The position numbers and the translations under genes are program-made. DNA of 63,834 bases from Sulfurimonas sp. (GTDB lineage Bacteria > Campylobacterota > Campylobacteria > Campylobacterales > Sulfurimonadaceae): contig JAQUFE010000009.1 in assembly GCA_028684815.1 (NCBI GenBank), forward strand, positions 1-63,834, written 5' to 3'. This document shows positions 38,282-47,468 of this stretch, piece by piece (position 1 is the stretch's first letter; each line of letters starts with the position of its first letter). The notes beneath the pieces were generated by a model. It was not told the origin of the DNA and made no database searches. It saw only the letters and a program-made list of their open reading frames with translations.

Positions 38282-39519
38282 CTGTCAACCTCACCAAATA
38301 CAATGTTCGTTGTTCCAATGATAGAGACAACGTCTGGAATATAGTGACCTGGGAGTAGGTCTGTTAAAATCCCTGCGTGCCAAAAAGATGGAGCACGAAC
38401 TTTTAGTCTATATGGATATGGACCACCTTGAGAGTTTATGAAAAAGCCTAGCTCTCCTTTAGGTGATTCAGTCGCTACATAAACTTCTCCAACTGGAGGT
38501 CTCATACCTTGCGTCACAAGCACAAAGTGTTGCATCAAAGAGTAGTTTTGAGTCATGATATCTAGCTTTGGAGCAGAGACATACTTTGGAGCGTGAGCCA
38601 TAAGCTCAGTTTGCCCATCTTTTACACACTTCTCATACATATCTATAGTTTGGTAGAGTATCTTTGCAGACTCTCTCATCTCTTCCATAAAGATGCGATA
38701 TCTTGCAAAGTTATCGCCTTTATCAGAATAAGGAACATTAAATTCTACTTCATCATAAAGCTCATAAGGCTCTTCTTTACGAATATCCCAAGCTACACCA
38801 GAAGCTCTTAGCATTGGTCCTGTACAACCCCATGAAAGTGCCATTTCAGTAGAAATTGTACCAACCTCTTCCATTCTCATAAGCCAGATTCGGTTAGTAT
38901 CAAGAAGGTCTTCGTATGTTTTGATATTTTCTGGCAATTTATCTAAAAATGTCTTTAGTTGAGAGATAAAACTATCTTGAATATCTAATGGAACCCCACC
39001 TATACGGATAGCAGCATGTGTAAGTCTAGCTCCACAATAGCCCTCGATGATATCCATCAAATACTCTCTCTCACGAAACGCATAGAGAAAAACTGTCATT
39101 GCGCCAATATCTAGCGCAGTAGTTGCTAACCAAAATATGTGAGACATAAGACGGTTTATCTCTAAAAGCATCATGCGTATAACTTTCGCACGACGAGGGA
39201 CTTCTAAACCTATAAGTTTCTCAACTGTCAAAGCGAAACCGTAGTTGTTTGAAGATGATGCAATATAGTCCATACGATCAGTAGTTGGCATAAACTCATT
39301 GTAAATCATGTTCTCAGCCATCTTCTCCATCCCACGGTGAAGATAACCAATATCTGGATGCGCTTTTGTAATCATCTCTTGTTGAAGATGAAGCATTAAA
39401 CGCAACTGTCCGTGAGCTGATGGATGCTGTGGGCCGAAGTTTAAGATAAGCTCATTATCTTCTCTATCAAAAGTGATGTTCTCAAAAAACGGGGTTAATC
39501 TATTTTTTATTTGTGCCAT
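38278..39519 (-). CDS. nuoD: NADH-quinone oxidoreductase subunit D
   Basis: This 413-aa 49-kDa-type subunit, related to NiFe-hydrogenase large subunits, helps form the quinone-binding site beside NuoB. The N-terminal [16 protein letters not shown] holds the quinone-contacting histidine. Other conserved stretches are [11 protein letters not shown] and [19 protein letters not shown]. It follows nuoC by 8 bp. Confidence 0.97.
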   Translation of the reverse strand: MAQIKNRLTPFFENITFDREDNELILNFGPQHPSAHGQLRLMLHLQQEMITKAHPDIGYLHRGMEKMAENMIYNEFMPTTDRMDYIASSSNNYGFALTVEKLIGLEVPRRAKVIRMMLLEINRLMSHIFWLATTALDIGAMTVFLYAFREREYLMDIIEGYCGARLTHAAIRIGGVPLDIQDSFISQLKTFLDKLPENIKTYEDLLDTNRIWLMRMEEVGTISTEMALSWGCTGPMLRASGVAWDIRKEEPYELYDEVEFNVPYSDKGDNFARYRIFMEEMRESAKILYQTIDMYEKCVKDGQTELMAHAPKYVSAPKLDIMTQNYSLMQHFVLVTQGMRPPVGEVYVATESPKGELGFFINSQGGPYPYRLKVRAPSFWHAGILTDLLPGHYIPDVVSIIGTTNIVFGEVDR

Positions 39520-39527
39520 ATCTCTAC

Positions 39528-40334
39528 CTATCTTTGAGGATCATCAATAACTACTGATGACTTTCTATCAAATTTTTTAACCATAAAAACTCCACCTTCT
39601 TCTTGGTAAGACTCTTTATGTTTAGGCTCATCGCCTGTTATCTTAGTTCCCTTAGGTACTTCATGACCTAAAAGAGTAAATCTCTCTGAATCATAACGAT
39701 CAACTCTTGCAGTGTCACGTATTTCAGGCCCTATAATATCTCTTGCTTCTTTGCCGTAAATCTTATCTACCTCATACCATGCAGCAAATTCATCGCCTTG
39801 TAACGGATAAGTCTTTAGAAGTGGGTGTCCTTGCCAATCATAAGGCATAAGAATTCTCTTCATAAAAGGGTGTCCATTTGCTTCTATGCCAAACATATCA
39901 AACATCTCTCTCTCAGACCAATCAGCCGAGCGAAAAAGCTTCTCAACCGAGTTTATAGCTTGACCTTTTTTTATAAAAGTTTTGATGCGGATTCTTTTTC
40001 TCTTTGCCATACTTAGCATCTGATAAAAAACCTCAAACCCACCACGATCTGCAATCCAGTCAATGGCACTCATTTCTGAGAGTTGAGAGTAAGCTCTCTC
40101 ATTTTTTAGCATCTCTAAAACTTTAAAATTATCTTGCGGATTTATATAAACGACTAATTGTCCAACTTGGATATAGGCATCTAGCACTTCAAATTTCTCT
40201 TTTATAGCATCTAAGTCTGCGCTAAAGAGCTCATCACTCTCTGGGCTACTTTTAGGAACTTGCGGAGATTTGTAAAATCTATCTGTATAGTATGGTTTTG
40301 CCTGTACATCATCTTTAGGTTTATAAGCTCTCAT
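39528..40334 (-). CDS. nuoC: NADH-quinone oxidoreductase subunit C
   Basis: This 268-aa peripheral 30-kDa-type subunit has the signature [24 protein letters not shown] in its middle. About 70 N-terminal and 50 C-terminal residues extend the core domain, so it is longer than many NuoC proteins but not fused to NuoD. Its start and the nuoB stop overlap by 1 bp. Confidence 0.95.
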   Translation of the reverse strand: MRAYKPKDDVQAKPYYTDRFYKSPQVPKSSPESDELFSADLDAIKEKFEVLDAYIQVGQLVVYINPQDNFKVLEMLKNERAYSQLSEMSAIDWIADRGGFEVFYQMLSMAKRKRIRIKTFIKKGQAINSVEKLFRSADWSEREMFDMFGIEANGHPFMKRILMPYDWQGHPLLKTYPLQGDEFAAWYEVDKIYGKEARDIIGPEIRDTARVDRYDSERFTLLGHEVPKGTKITGDEPKHKESYQEEGGVFMVKKFDRKSSVVIDDPQR

Positions 40335-40843
40335 TACATTAACCTTTTTGCTTTTTGTGCTCTTGAAGCGTGATTTGCACGGATTTTCTTCTGTAGAAGC
40401 ATTACGCCATATTGAAGTGTTTCAGGACGTGGTGCACAGCCTGGGAGATATAAATCTACAGGAATGATTCTATCTACACCTTGAACAGTTGCATAAGTGT
40501 TAAACATACCGCCAGTATTTGCGCATGAACCCATAGATATAACCCATCTAGGCTCAGTCATCTGGTCATAGAGTCTTTTTATAAACTCTGCGTGTTTTTT
40601 TGTAAGTGTTCCAGCTACTATCATAACATCTGATTGGCGAGGAGATGCGCGAAAGATAGTTCCAAAACGGTCAAAGTCATATCTTGAAGCACCAGATGCC
40701 ATCATCTCAATCCCACAACAAGCAAGACCGTAAGTAAGTGCCCAAAGCGAATTTGAGCGACCCCAGTTAACTATTTTATCTATACTTGTAAGTGCTACTG
40801 GTAAGCCAGCATTTTGTGTATAATTTACTTTATGTTGTGCCAT
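40334..40843 (-). CDS. nuoB: NADH-quinone oxidoreductase subunit B
   Basis: This 169-aa subunit holds the terminal cluster N2, which reduces quinone. The ligands are the adjacent pair C42 and C43, C107 in GSCANTGG and C136 in PGCAPRPE. It overlaps nuoA by 19 bp. Confidence 0.97.
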   Translation of the reverse strand: MAQHKVNYTQNAGLPVALTSIDKIVNWGRSNSLWALTYGLACCGIEMMASGASRYDFDRFGTIFRASPRQSDVMIVAGTLTKKHAEFIKRLYDQMTEPRWVISMGSCANTGGMFNTYATVQGVDRIIPVDLYLPGCAPRPETLQYGVMLLQKKIRANHASRAQKAKRLM

Positions 40844-41214
40844 TCAAGCGCTCCTTTTTTCCATGCGTATATAAAACCGATAGTCAACAATAGTATAAAC
40901 ATTAACATCTCAGCAAAACCAAACCAACCTAGTAGTTTAAAATCTACTGCCCATGGAAACATAAAAATAATCTCAACATCAAAGAGTAAAAAAAGAAGTG
41001 CAAATAGATAAAACTGTGGCGAAATTCTATTTGGCTGTTTAGTCACCTCTGGTCCACACTCATAAACCGAGAGCTTGATTTTTTCACTATCCTTAGCTGC
41101 TAATGCACGACTCGCTAAACGAGCAATTACCGTTGTAGCTGTAAATGCACCAAATGTTATAACAAATAGTACAAATACACCAAAATACGGATTTGAAGTC
41201 ACTATATGCTCCAT
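40825..41214 (-). CDS. nuoA: NADH-quinone oxidoreductase subunit A
   Basis: This 129-aa three-helix membrane subunit has the conserved [10 protein letters not shown] loop and [14 protein letters not shown] helix. I start it at the ATG at 41214 because AGGTAGG precedes it and the length fits the family; a GTG at 41253 would add 13 residues. It is the first gene of the nuo operon. Confidence 0.95.
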   Translation of the reverse strand: MEHIVTSNPYFGVFVLFVITFGAFTATTVIARLASRALAAKDSEKIKLSVYECGPEVTKQPNRISPQFYLFALLFLLFDVEIIFMFPWAVDFKLLGWFGFAEMLMFILLLTIGFIYAWKKGALEWHNIK

Positions 41215-41253
41215 ACAACCTACCTTTAAATAATTTTTTCCTTGTTTACTCAC

Positions 41254-41636
41254 AAGAGGGGCAAGAAAAAACAGTTAATGCACTATATCAAAAAGAGTAT
41301 TAAATATAATATACAAAAAGTAGAAGAATTTTAAAATGTCACCAAATGATACATCTTTATTTGCAGTTTGTAACATAGGTGTAAAATTGTAACACCGAGA
41401 GTTTTTATAGGTGCAAAAGTGCTGAAAACCTGCTTAAAAGAGAGATTAAGTTTTATATGAATAATTATAAGAATGTGTAATATAGAGACGTTATATATTT
41501 TTTATACAAATAATTGATTTTACTTTTAGAGATAAATAATTATTAAAAAAAAGCCAAATAAATGAAGTTAAATATTAGTAAAAGAGGATATATTAGTTAA
41601 CTTACAAGCAAAAAAAACATGGGGAAAAAAGGAGTA
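41254..41636. promoter_or_regulatory. AT-rich regulatory gap upstream of nuoA
   Basis: No credible gene is seen here. A minus-strand TATAGT at about 41282-41287 may be the -10 of the nuo promoter, 68 bp upstream of nuoA. GGTGT and ACACC arms flank an imperfect palindrome at about 41378-41396, and TTTGTAACAT lies at 41367-41376; the same 10-mer recurs at 44593-44602. These are operator candidates only. Confidence 0.35.
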
Positions 41637-41667
41637 TAGCTATAAGTTAATAAAAAACTTATAGCTA
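41637..41667 (-). terminator. Rho-independent terminator of the redox cluster
   Basis: TAGCTATAAGTT (41637-41648) and AACTTATAGCTA (41656-41667) form a perfect 12-bp stem with a 7-base loop. On the minus strand a T run follows (CCTTTTTT after 5 bases). It lies 8 bp beyond the cytochrome stop codon. Confidence 0.75.
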
Positions 41668-41675
41668 GAAAAAGT

Positions 41676-42083
41676 TTAGTACGAGCGAATACGGATGTGA
41701 CAAGAGGTGCATTGTCTGATTATCTGCGTGTAATCTTCAAGTGCATCATCTAAGTTGTTTGCATCTATGGATACGACTAAATCATCTGCATACATCTCTA
41801 TCATCTTTGCTCTTTTGTTAGCAAATTTGTCTGCTTCTTTTTTATCATCTGGAAGATATTTAGATGCATCAGCTGACTCTAAGATAGCTAACTTTGCTTT
41901 TAATTTTTTTACGCCATCTTTCATCATCTGCGGTTCTGAGTAGAAGCCACCTTTTTGTATCAACTCAACAGCCAAGAGCATCTCACGCATATCTGAAGAG
42001 AGTTGCGCCTTTTCCTTAGCATTGGCCAACAGAGATGAACTAAGAAGTAAAGTCATAGCTGTAGTTATTATAATCTTTTTCAT
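41676..42083 (-). CDS. Periplasmic monoheme cytochrome c
   Basis: This 135-aa protein has a signal peptide (residues 1-20). The middle is helical and charged, and one heme motif CTSCH (C125, C128, H129) lies near the C-terminus. A C-terminal CxxCH after a helical bundle is the class II (cytochrome c'-like) plan. It is the last gene of the flavoprotein-Rieske-cytochrome cluster, starting 9 bp after the Rieske gene, and is a likely electron acceptor within it. Confidence 0.85.
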   Translation of the reverse strand: MKKIIITTAMTLLLSSSLLANAKEKAQLSSDMREMLLAVELIQKGGFYSEPQMMKDGVKKLKAKLAILESADASKYLPDDKKEADKFANKRAKMIEMYADDLVVSIDANNLDDALEDYTQIIRQCTSCHIRIRSY

Positions 42084-42092
42084 ATTATTTCC

Positions 42093-42818
42093 TTAATATT
42101 GAATTATCTCTTTAGTGTACTGCGTCAGCTCAACCATAGTAGCGCTCTTAGTTACTTTTTTCTTTGCTTGCCTTGCATTTCCATAATATTTTTTAAATTC
42201 AGGTTTATAAGCTTTAAAGTATTCATGAAATTTATCTCCACCGAGAACACCAACTGCATAGATAGTGTCATCATCTGCAATCTCTAAAACAACTGCTGCT
42301 AGTGGTGATGAAGCTGGACCAGAGATGTTTTTACATCCCTCTTTAGCCTCAAAACTAGATAGATGCGATGAACAAACCACAACACCACCATGATCACATG
42401 CCATAGTTTTTTTGTCCTTTTGAACATATTGCAAGAAACTATCATCTGGAGTTGGATGTGCTAACTGATGTGAACATATTGCGCTATAAGCTACAACTGT
42501 TCTGTCTTTGCCAACCCCACCTTTCCAGATATACTCTTCCCCGTCGTCAGATTTTAATCTTACATCTTTGGCAGTACTTTCTTCTAAATCTAAAAGCATC
42601 GTAGGCGTTCCAATATATGGATATTGAAAAATATAGTTTGTCTCTTTTTTTAGATCAGCAAGTTTTATAGCTACACCATCCGCATTTAGAAGCTGCACCC
42701 TTTCATACGACTCATATAACCCATTACTAGCATACAATCTACCAGATATAGTTGATGGCGAAATTGCTACTAATGCTCCTGTAGCACCTACTACTCGTAA
42801 AAAATTTCTTCTATCCAT
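42093..42818 (-). CDS. Tat-exported Rieske 2Fe-2S protein
   Basis: This 241-aa protein starts with a twin-arginine signal (DRRNFLRVVGATGALV). The Rieske ligands are C115 and H117 in CSH, and C149 and H152 in CSSH, about 32 residues apart. An extra CDH (C141, H143) precedes the second motif. It resembles the Rieske subunits of arsenite-oxidase-like or bc-type enzymes, but no large molybdenum subunit or cytochrome b gene is near. It probably passes electrons between the flavoprotein and the cytochrome c encoded beside it (inference). Confidence 0.85.
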   Translation of the reverse strand: MDRRNFLRVVGATGALVAISPSTISGRLYASNGLYESYERVQLLNADGVAIKLADLKKETNYIFQYPYIGTPTMLLDLEESTAKDVRLKSDDGEEYIWKGGVGKDRTVVAYSAICSHQLAHPTPDDSFLQYVQKDKKTMACDHGGVVVCSSHLSSFEAKEGCKNISGPASSPLAAVVLEIADDDTIYAVGVLGGDKFHEYFKAYKPEFKKYYGNARQAKKKVTKSATMVELTQYTKEIIQY

Positions 42819-42897
42819 ATTGTCTATCTTCCTTTTTATATATTAAGTTATTTATTAAGACCCTCTCTTAAAAAAAGAGAAGGGGCTTTAAAATGAC

Positions 42898-44283
42898 TTA
42901 TGCGAATAGATCTCTCATGATTCCGCCGTACCAGTCACGAGTAGCTTTTGCAGTAGCGCTAGAGCGGTATTTACCACTTGGAGATACAGGTACAGTAGCT
43001 GCACTTACGATCATATTTTTTTCTTGGCTAAAGCTAAAATCATGAATAACCATAATAGCTTCTTCAGGGTTTTCACCAACCATAGAGTAACAAACATTTC
43101 CAGCCTTAATAGTACTAGTTTTAACTGGAAGTTCAAAAGCTTTTTTATGTAGTCTATTAGCAATTTCAAGAGCACATTGCTTACCAGTCCAGTTTGCAGT
43201 TTGCCCACTTGGAGGTACAGCGTGAGACACAACATCACCAACAGCATAAACATCTTTATCTGTTTTAGTTTGGAACGAGCAACCATTCATAACAACTTTT
43301 TTAAAGCTATCAGTAGTAGTCTCAACTCCACTCATCTCTATAACTGGGTTTGAGATATTGTTAGGTATAAGATTTAAAACTGAGTACTTAAGAGTCTTAA
43401 CTTTATAACCTTTATCTTCCATATCGTCTTTAAGATGGTATGTTACTGTTTTTGAAGCACTATCTACATCTTGGATTGTAGCAAAATCTATGTGCTCAAC
43501 TATATCTGGATATAAATCTTTCCATGTTTCCTTAAATGCAGCACCTTTAGAGACAGAGTTTGTAGCATTTAGCATTATTACTTTGCCAGGAATCCCCTCT
43601 TTTTTCATATAAGATGCAATCATAGTAGCACGCTCAAAAGGAGCAGGTGGACAACGGAATTTTCCAGCTGGGATAGTGATAACAACGTTGCCATCTTCCA
43701 TATCAACAAGTTGTCTTTCTAAAATAACATGCTCTTTTCCTGGGATAAGTGCACCTGGAGCTATGCGAGAAATATGATTGATTTTTTCATCATCCCACGT
43801 TGGAAATTGACCTTTGTAGTCATATCCTATACCCGGAGACATAACTAAAATCTCATACTCAACTATACCTTTAGTTGTGTGAATCTGCTTAGTGGCTCTA
43901 TCAATAGCAGTTACTTCTGCATGAAGTAAGCCATAACCATTAGCCTCAACTGGCTGAGCATAATCATGAACTAATGTTCCAAGATTAACGCCTTCTAGCT
44001 TGCCTAGATAAGTATTAGAAAATGGACAAGACATAAAAGTTTCATTTTTCTCGATTACTAAAACATCAAAACTAGCATCTTTTTTCTTTAACTCTTTAGC
44101 AACAGTTAAGCCACCAAAACCACCACCGATAATTACGACCTTATGTTTACATACTTTTTTACCTGCCTTTGAAGCTGATGCTGGTTTAGCACCCTCATTA
44201 CAGCCTGTAACTGTAGCCATTGTTGCAGCAGCTGCAACACTTAGTGCACCAAATTTTAGTGCTTCTCTACGATTCATTTTCAT
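42898..44283 (-). CDS. Flavocytochrome c-type sulfide dehydrogenase flavoprotein (FccB/SoxF-like)
   Basis: This 461-aa exported flavoprotein would oxidise sulfide. A Tat signal (NRREALKFGALSVAAAA) ends in VTGC with C28, so it could also be lipidated. The FAD motif VVIIGGGFGGL is at about 49-59. The signature FRCPPAPFERA with C211 matches the FCSD motif, and C398 in GNVCYSMVG is the likely second redox cysteine. YAVGDVVSHAVP binds FAD. The Rieske and cytochrome c genes follow, in place of the usual FccA diheme cytochrome. AAGGAG precedes the ATG. Confidence 0.87.
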   Translation of the reverse strand: MKMNRREALKFGALSVAAAATMATVTGCNEGAKPASASKAGKKVCKHKVVIIGGGFGGLTVAKELKKKDASFDVLVIEKNETFMSCPFSNTYLGKLEGVNLGTLVHDYAQPVEANGYGLLHAEVTAIDRATKQIHTTKGIVEYEILVMSPGIGYDYKGQFPTWDDEKINHISRIAPGALIPGKEHVILERQLVDMEDGNVVITIPAGKFRCPPAPFERATMIASYMKKEGIPGKVIMLNATNSVSKGAAFKETWKDLYPDIVEHIDFATIQDVDSASKTVTYHLKDDMEDKGYKVKTLKYSVLNLIPNNISNPVIEMSGVETTTDSFKKVVMNGCSFQTKTDKDVYAVGDVVSHAVPPSGQTANWTGKQCALEIANRLHKKAFELPVKTSTIKAGNVCYSMVGENPEEAIMVIHDFSFSQEKNMIVSAATVPVSPSGKYRSSATAKATRDWYGGIMRDLFA

Positions 44284-44676
44284 TAATTCTCCTTGGGTGA
44301 TATAAGAAATCCAAATCTTTAGGATAAAGACAATACTATAGGCTTTATAGTTATTAGAAACTTAAAGTAAAAAAATAATATAAGTAATTTTAATTTTAAT
44401 TCACTAATAAGTATAAGTTAAGATTATTTTATATGATTCAAAATCAAAATATTTTTAATTGTTAAACTGCAGAAGTACCTGTTTAGCGAACTTTAACGAT
44501 ACGAAGTATAAATAGATAGTGTATATATATCATATTTAGTGATATATTAAGGGGATATAATATTTTTGTCAGTTTATGACAAAATGTGTATATTTGTAAC
44601 ATTAAAAGAGAAAGGTTTAGTATAAAATTAGCTTCTTGCAAATAAATATACGCCTTTCATAATTTTTGATATTAAA
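44284..44676. promoter_or_regulatory. AT-rich gap upstream of the sulfide dehydrogenase gene, with palindrome
   Basis: No ORF of note is present. A perfect 8-bp inverted repeat, TTTTGTCA (44564-44571) and TGACAAAA (44577-44584) with a 5-base spacer, is a possible operator. It lies about 280 bp upstream of the flavoprotein gene and 93 bp beyond the pheA stop. The 10-mer TTTGTAACAT is at 44593-44602. A minus-strand TATAGT near 44322-44327 could be the -10 element. Confidence 0.4.
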
Positions 44677-45525
44677 TCAAGCTTGTAAGGTCTTTCTCAA
44701 ATAGTGAGGTATATAAGTTCCTAGCATCTTAACACTATTGGCAAAATAGGCTAGCTCTTCGAGTGCAAGTTTTACATTTGCCTCATCTGGATGCCCATCT
44801 ATATCTATGTGAAATTGAGAGAGCGTTAGCGTCCCACTTCCAGAGTAACTCTCTATCTTGATGATATTTACACCGTTTGTCGCAAAACCACCGAGAACCT
44901 TGTAGAGTGCTGCTGGTATATTTCTTACTTCAAAGAGGATAGAGGTAATGTAGTTTTGATGTTCCTCAAATCTAGGGACTATATACTCCTTAGAGAGAAC
45001 AAGAAAGCGGGTAGTATTGTTTTTTATATCTTGAAACCCTTCTTCTAATATTTCTAAGTCATAAATTTCTGCAGCAAGGCTAGATGCTATAGCAGAGTGA
45101 GTTTTGTCTTGCATCTCTATAAGCTCTTCTGCTGAGCCTGCAGTGTCGAACTTTGCACGAGCCTCAAGGTCGTACTTCTCTATATGAGTTTTACACTGAG
45201 CGAGTGCCTGAGGATGCGAAGAGACACTTTTTAAATCTTCTATCTTTGTTCCAGGAAGTGCTAAAAGACAGTGATTTACTGGCTGATAATACTCATCTAT
45301 GATGTAGAGTTTCATCTTTGGTATAAGTCTATATATCTCTTCAACTCTGCCTGCTGTTGAGTTCTCCATTGGAATCATCGCAACATCGGCTTTAGTATTT
45401 TCAACAAGGAGCATAGTTTCATCAAATGATTTACACGCGATAGCCTCATATTTTGGATACTTATTATAACAAGCTAGGTGAGAGTAAGCGCCTCTTACTC
45501 CTTGATAAGCGACTCTTTTTTTCAT
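44677..45525 (-). CDS. pheA: Prephenate dehydratase
   Basis: This 282-aa enzyme converts prephenate to phenylpyruvate in phenylalanine synthesis. The catalytic domain holds MENSTAGRVEEIY and the TRF motif at residues 172-174. An ACT domain begins near residue 193. It has no chorismate mutase domain, unlike the bifunctional PheA of many proteobacteria. The usual phenylalanine-binding ESRP motif of the ACT domain reads ESYS (residues 225-228), so feedback inhibition may be altered. It starts 1 bp after the DUF234 gene. Confidence 0.93.
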   Translation of the reverse strand: MKKRVAYQGVRGAYSHLACYNKYPKYEAIACKSFDETMLLVENTKADVAMIPMENSTAGRVEEIYRLIPKMKLYIIDEYYQPVNHCLLALPGTKIEDLKSVSSHPQALAQCKTHIEKYDLEARAKFDTAGSAEELIEMQDKTHSAIASSLAAEIYDLEILEEGFQDIKNNTTRFLVLSKEYIVPRFEEHQNYITSILFEVRNIPAALYKVLGGFATNGVNIIKIESYSGSGTLTLSQFHIDIDGHPDEANVKLALEELAYFANSVKMLGTYIPHYLRKTLQA

Positions 45526-45526
45526 C

Positions 45527-46441
45527 TCAATACCTTTTGCCTATGCACTCTATAAAATCTCTCTCGCTTAAATCTTCGACTAAGCTTTTAAAGTTTTTTA
45601 TAGAAAATAGTTTTAACTCATCACTTTTTAGATTTTTAAGCTCATTTGAGAAGCCACTTTTTGAGATGACAACATTTATATCAGCAGTTAACTCAGCCCT
45701 GTCGCACTGCTCTTTTAGTTTTGTAAGCTCACTCCTTTTTGCTTTAGAGTTAGAGTTTTTACAGATGCCAGCTACAATTTTTCCAGACTTTGTTTTTGCT
45801 AATATCTCTATCTCAGTATTTCTATCCCAGTAGCTTCCTATCTCTACAATTGGGTCTTCTTTAAAACTCTTTTTCATAACTTCCATCGCTAGTTTTGTAA
45901 AGATAAGTTCAAAAAACTCCTGTTGGCGATTAGCAAAACTCTCTTTTGACTCTTTAAAATCTCCATCTTTGATACTTTTAAAATATGGAGATATAAAAGC
46001 GAACCAAAATCGTATAAAAGATTTAGTAAAATTTAGTTTTTCATCTATCTTATCATCTGAGTTTGGTGGCGATTCTAGTGAGTACTCCGCTTCTAGCATA
46101 GCTCTTTCGTAAAGATTTTCCAAAGCGTACTCACCATCTGACCTTGAGATGCGAGCTTTTTTTAGAGCAGAGTGAGTGCGACGATCTCCCATAGCGATGC
46201 CACTTAGTAGTAGATGAGAGTGCCTATCGCTCTCTGTAATCTTTGTAATATCAGCGTGGATATATTTGTAGTTGTTCAAAACTTTATTCTCTATGAGCTC
46301 CTCTAGTGGCACACTCATATCAACGCTCCAGCTCATCCCGCCAAAGACGCAAAAGTATTTTATAGCTTGCTCCATATCTTTAGGATTATTTTGAAAGTAA
46401 AAAGAGCGAAATTGTTTTAAGAGTGATGGATGCTTTGCCAT
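45527..46441 (-). CDS. DUF234-type protein with restriction-endonuclease-like fold
   Basis: This protein of about 304 aa has an N-terminal helical part and a C-terminal DUF234 region. That region starts near SFIRFWFAFISPYFKSI and continues to EIGSYWDRNTEIEILA and KIVAGICKNSN, which fits a PD-(D/E)xK-like core (E, then E-x-D-like and K residues). DUF234 usually lies behind an archaeal-type ATPase domain, which is absent here. I use the ATG at 46441; the frame is open to a TTG at 46504, but that lies in a dispersed repeat. Function unknown. Confidence 0.7.
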   Translation of the reverse strand: MAKHPSLLKQFRSFYFQNNPKDMEQAIKYFCVFGGMSWSVDMSVPLEELIENKVLNNYKYIHADITKITESDRHSHLLLSGIAMGDRRTHSALKKARISRSDGEYALENLYERAMLEAEYSLESPPNSDDKIDEKLNFTKSFIRFWFAFISPYFKSIKDGDFKESKESFANRQQEFFELIFTKLAMEVMKKSFKEDPIVEIGSYWDRNTEIEILAKTKSGKIVAGICKNSNSKAKRSELTKLKEQCDRAELTADINVVISKSGFSNELKNLKSDELKLFSIKNFKSLVEDLSERDFIECIGKRY

Positions 46442-46486
46442 AAAAAGAGCCTTTAGTTTTGTTTTTGAAATTATACTTGAATTATA

Positions 46487-46694
46487 ATTGAATACTCTGA
46501 ACAATTATTAAGTTAGATCCTGAATCAAGTTCAGGATGACGGTTTGTTCAAGATGACAGTTCAGGATGACAACTTGTTTGTTCAAGATGACAGTTTATTT
46601 GTTCAAGATGACAGTTTATTTGCTCAATATGGCGCATGTCCCGTCATTCCGTGCTTGACACGGAATCTAGTTTATAGATTAATGAGAGAGTTCA
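46487..46694. repeat. Dispersed repeat element with internal tandem expansion, copy 2
   Basis: The ends (ATTGAATACTCTGAACAATT and GAGAGTTCA) and interior match 63011-63145. Inside, ATCCTGAA/TTCAGGAT and ATTCCGTG/CACGGAAT form hairpins. About four copies of a TTGTTCAAGATGACAGTTTA-like unit expand the left half. It is non-coding and lies between the DUF234 gene and the decayed secretion genes. Confidence 0.8.
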
Positions 46695-46700
46695 ATCTAA

Positions 46701-47468
46701 TTACCTCTCTATAAAGGATTCATCAAGTGTTTTAATGATAGGTTTTATCAAGTAGTGCATCACTGTTCTTTTGCCTGTTATGATATCCACTTGCGCTCCC
46801 ATCCCTGGGGCTATTTTGATTTGCTCGCCATTTTTGGCTACGAGATTACTCTTTTGAAGTGTTATTTGCACTTTAAAGTGATACTCTTCTCCTCTGCTGG
46901 TCTCTTCTATAATCGTATCTGGGCTAATATAACTTACCTCTGCATCAAACATTCCGTAGATGCTAAAGTCATAAGTGTCGAGCTTCACATATGCTTTTTG
47001 CCCAACTTTGACATAAGATATATCTATGGGGCTTAGTTTTGCTTCTATAACTAACTTATCATCCATAGGAACTAGTTCTAAGATAACATCTCCTGGCCTT
47101 ACTTTTGCTCCTAGTGTAGTAATTAAAATCTCTTTTACAATCGCATTCATTTGAGAGTTTATCTCTGAGCGCTGCAGAGTAACTGCTTTTTCTGTAAGAA
47201 GTTGCTCATTGATTGATAGCTCTTCTTCTGCTTTTGTCATCTCTTCTTGTGCAGTTTGGAAATATCTGTTTTTACTATTTAAAATCTTTCCTACAAGTTC
47301 AGATATCTCTTTTTCTATATTTATAAGTTTCATTCTCCCAATATCGCCAGATATTACCAAGGGTTCATTTAGCGTTAACTCTTCTTTTTTTAACTTTAGT
47401 GAATTCTCAAATGATTTTACCTCATCATTTATAGCTTTTTGTCTTAGACTAAAGAGCTTTTTTCTCAT
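46701..47468 (-). pseudogene. Truncated HlyD-type membrane fusion protein
   Basis: These 255 codons cover only the C-terminal part of a type I secretion adaptor. They comprise a coiled-coil hairpin (residues 10-100), the lipoyl-like half ATLQ-style segment near SQMNAIVKEI, and the beta-barrel/C-terminal domain (VIEAKLSPIDISYVKVGQKAYVKL to IAPGMGAQVDIITGKR). The N-terminal membrane helix and first half of the coiled coil, about 150-200 residues in normal homologues, are missing. Without the anchor it should not function. It overlaps the truncated ABC gene by 20 bp in another frame, as expected if one deletion fused the two. Confidence 0.8.
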
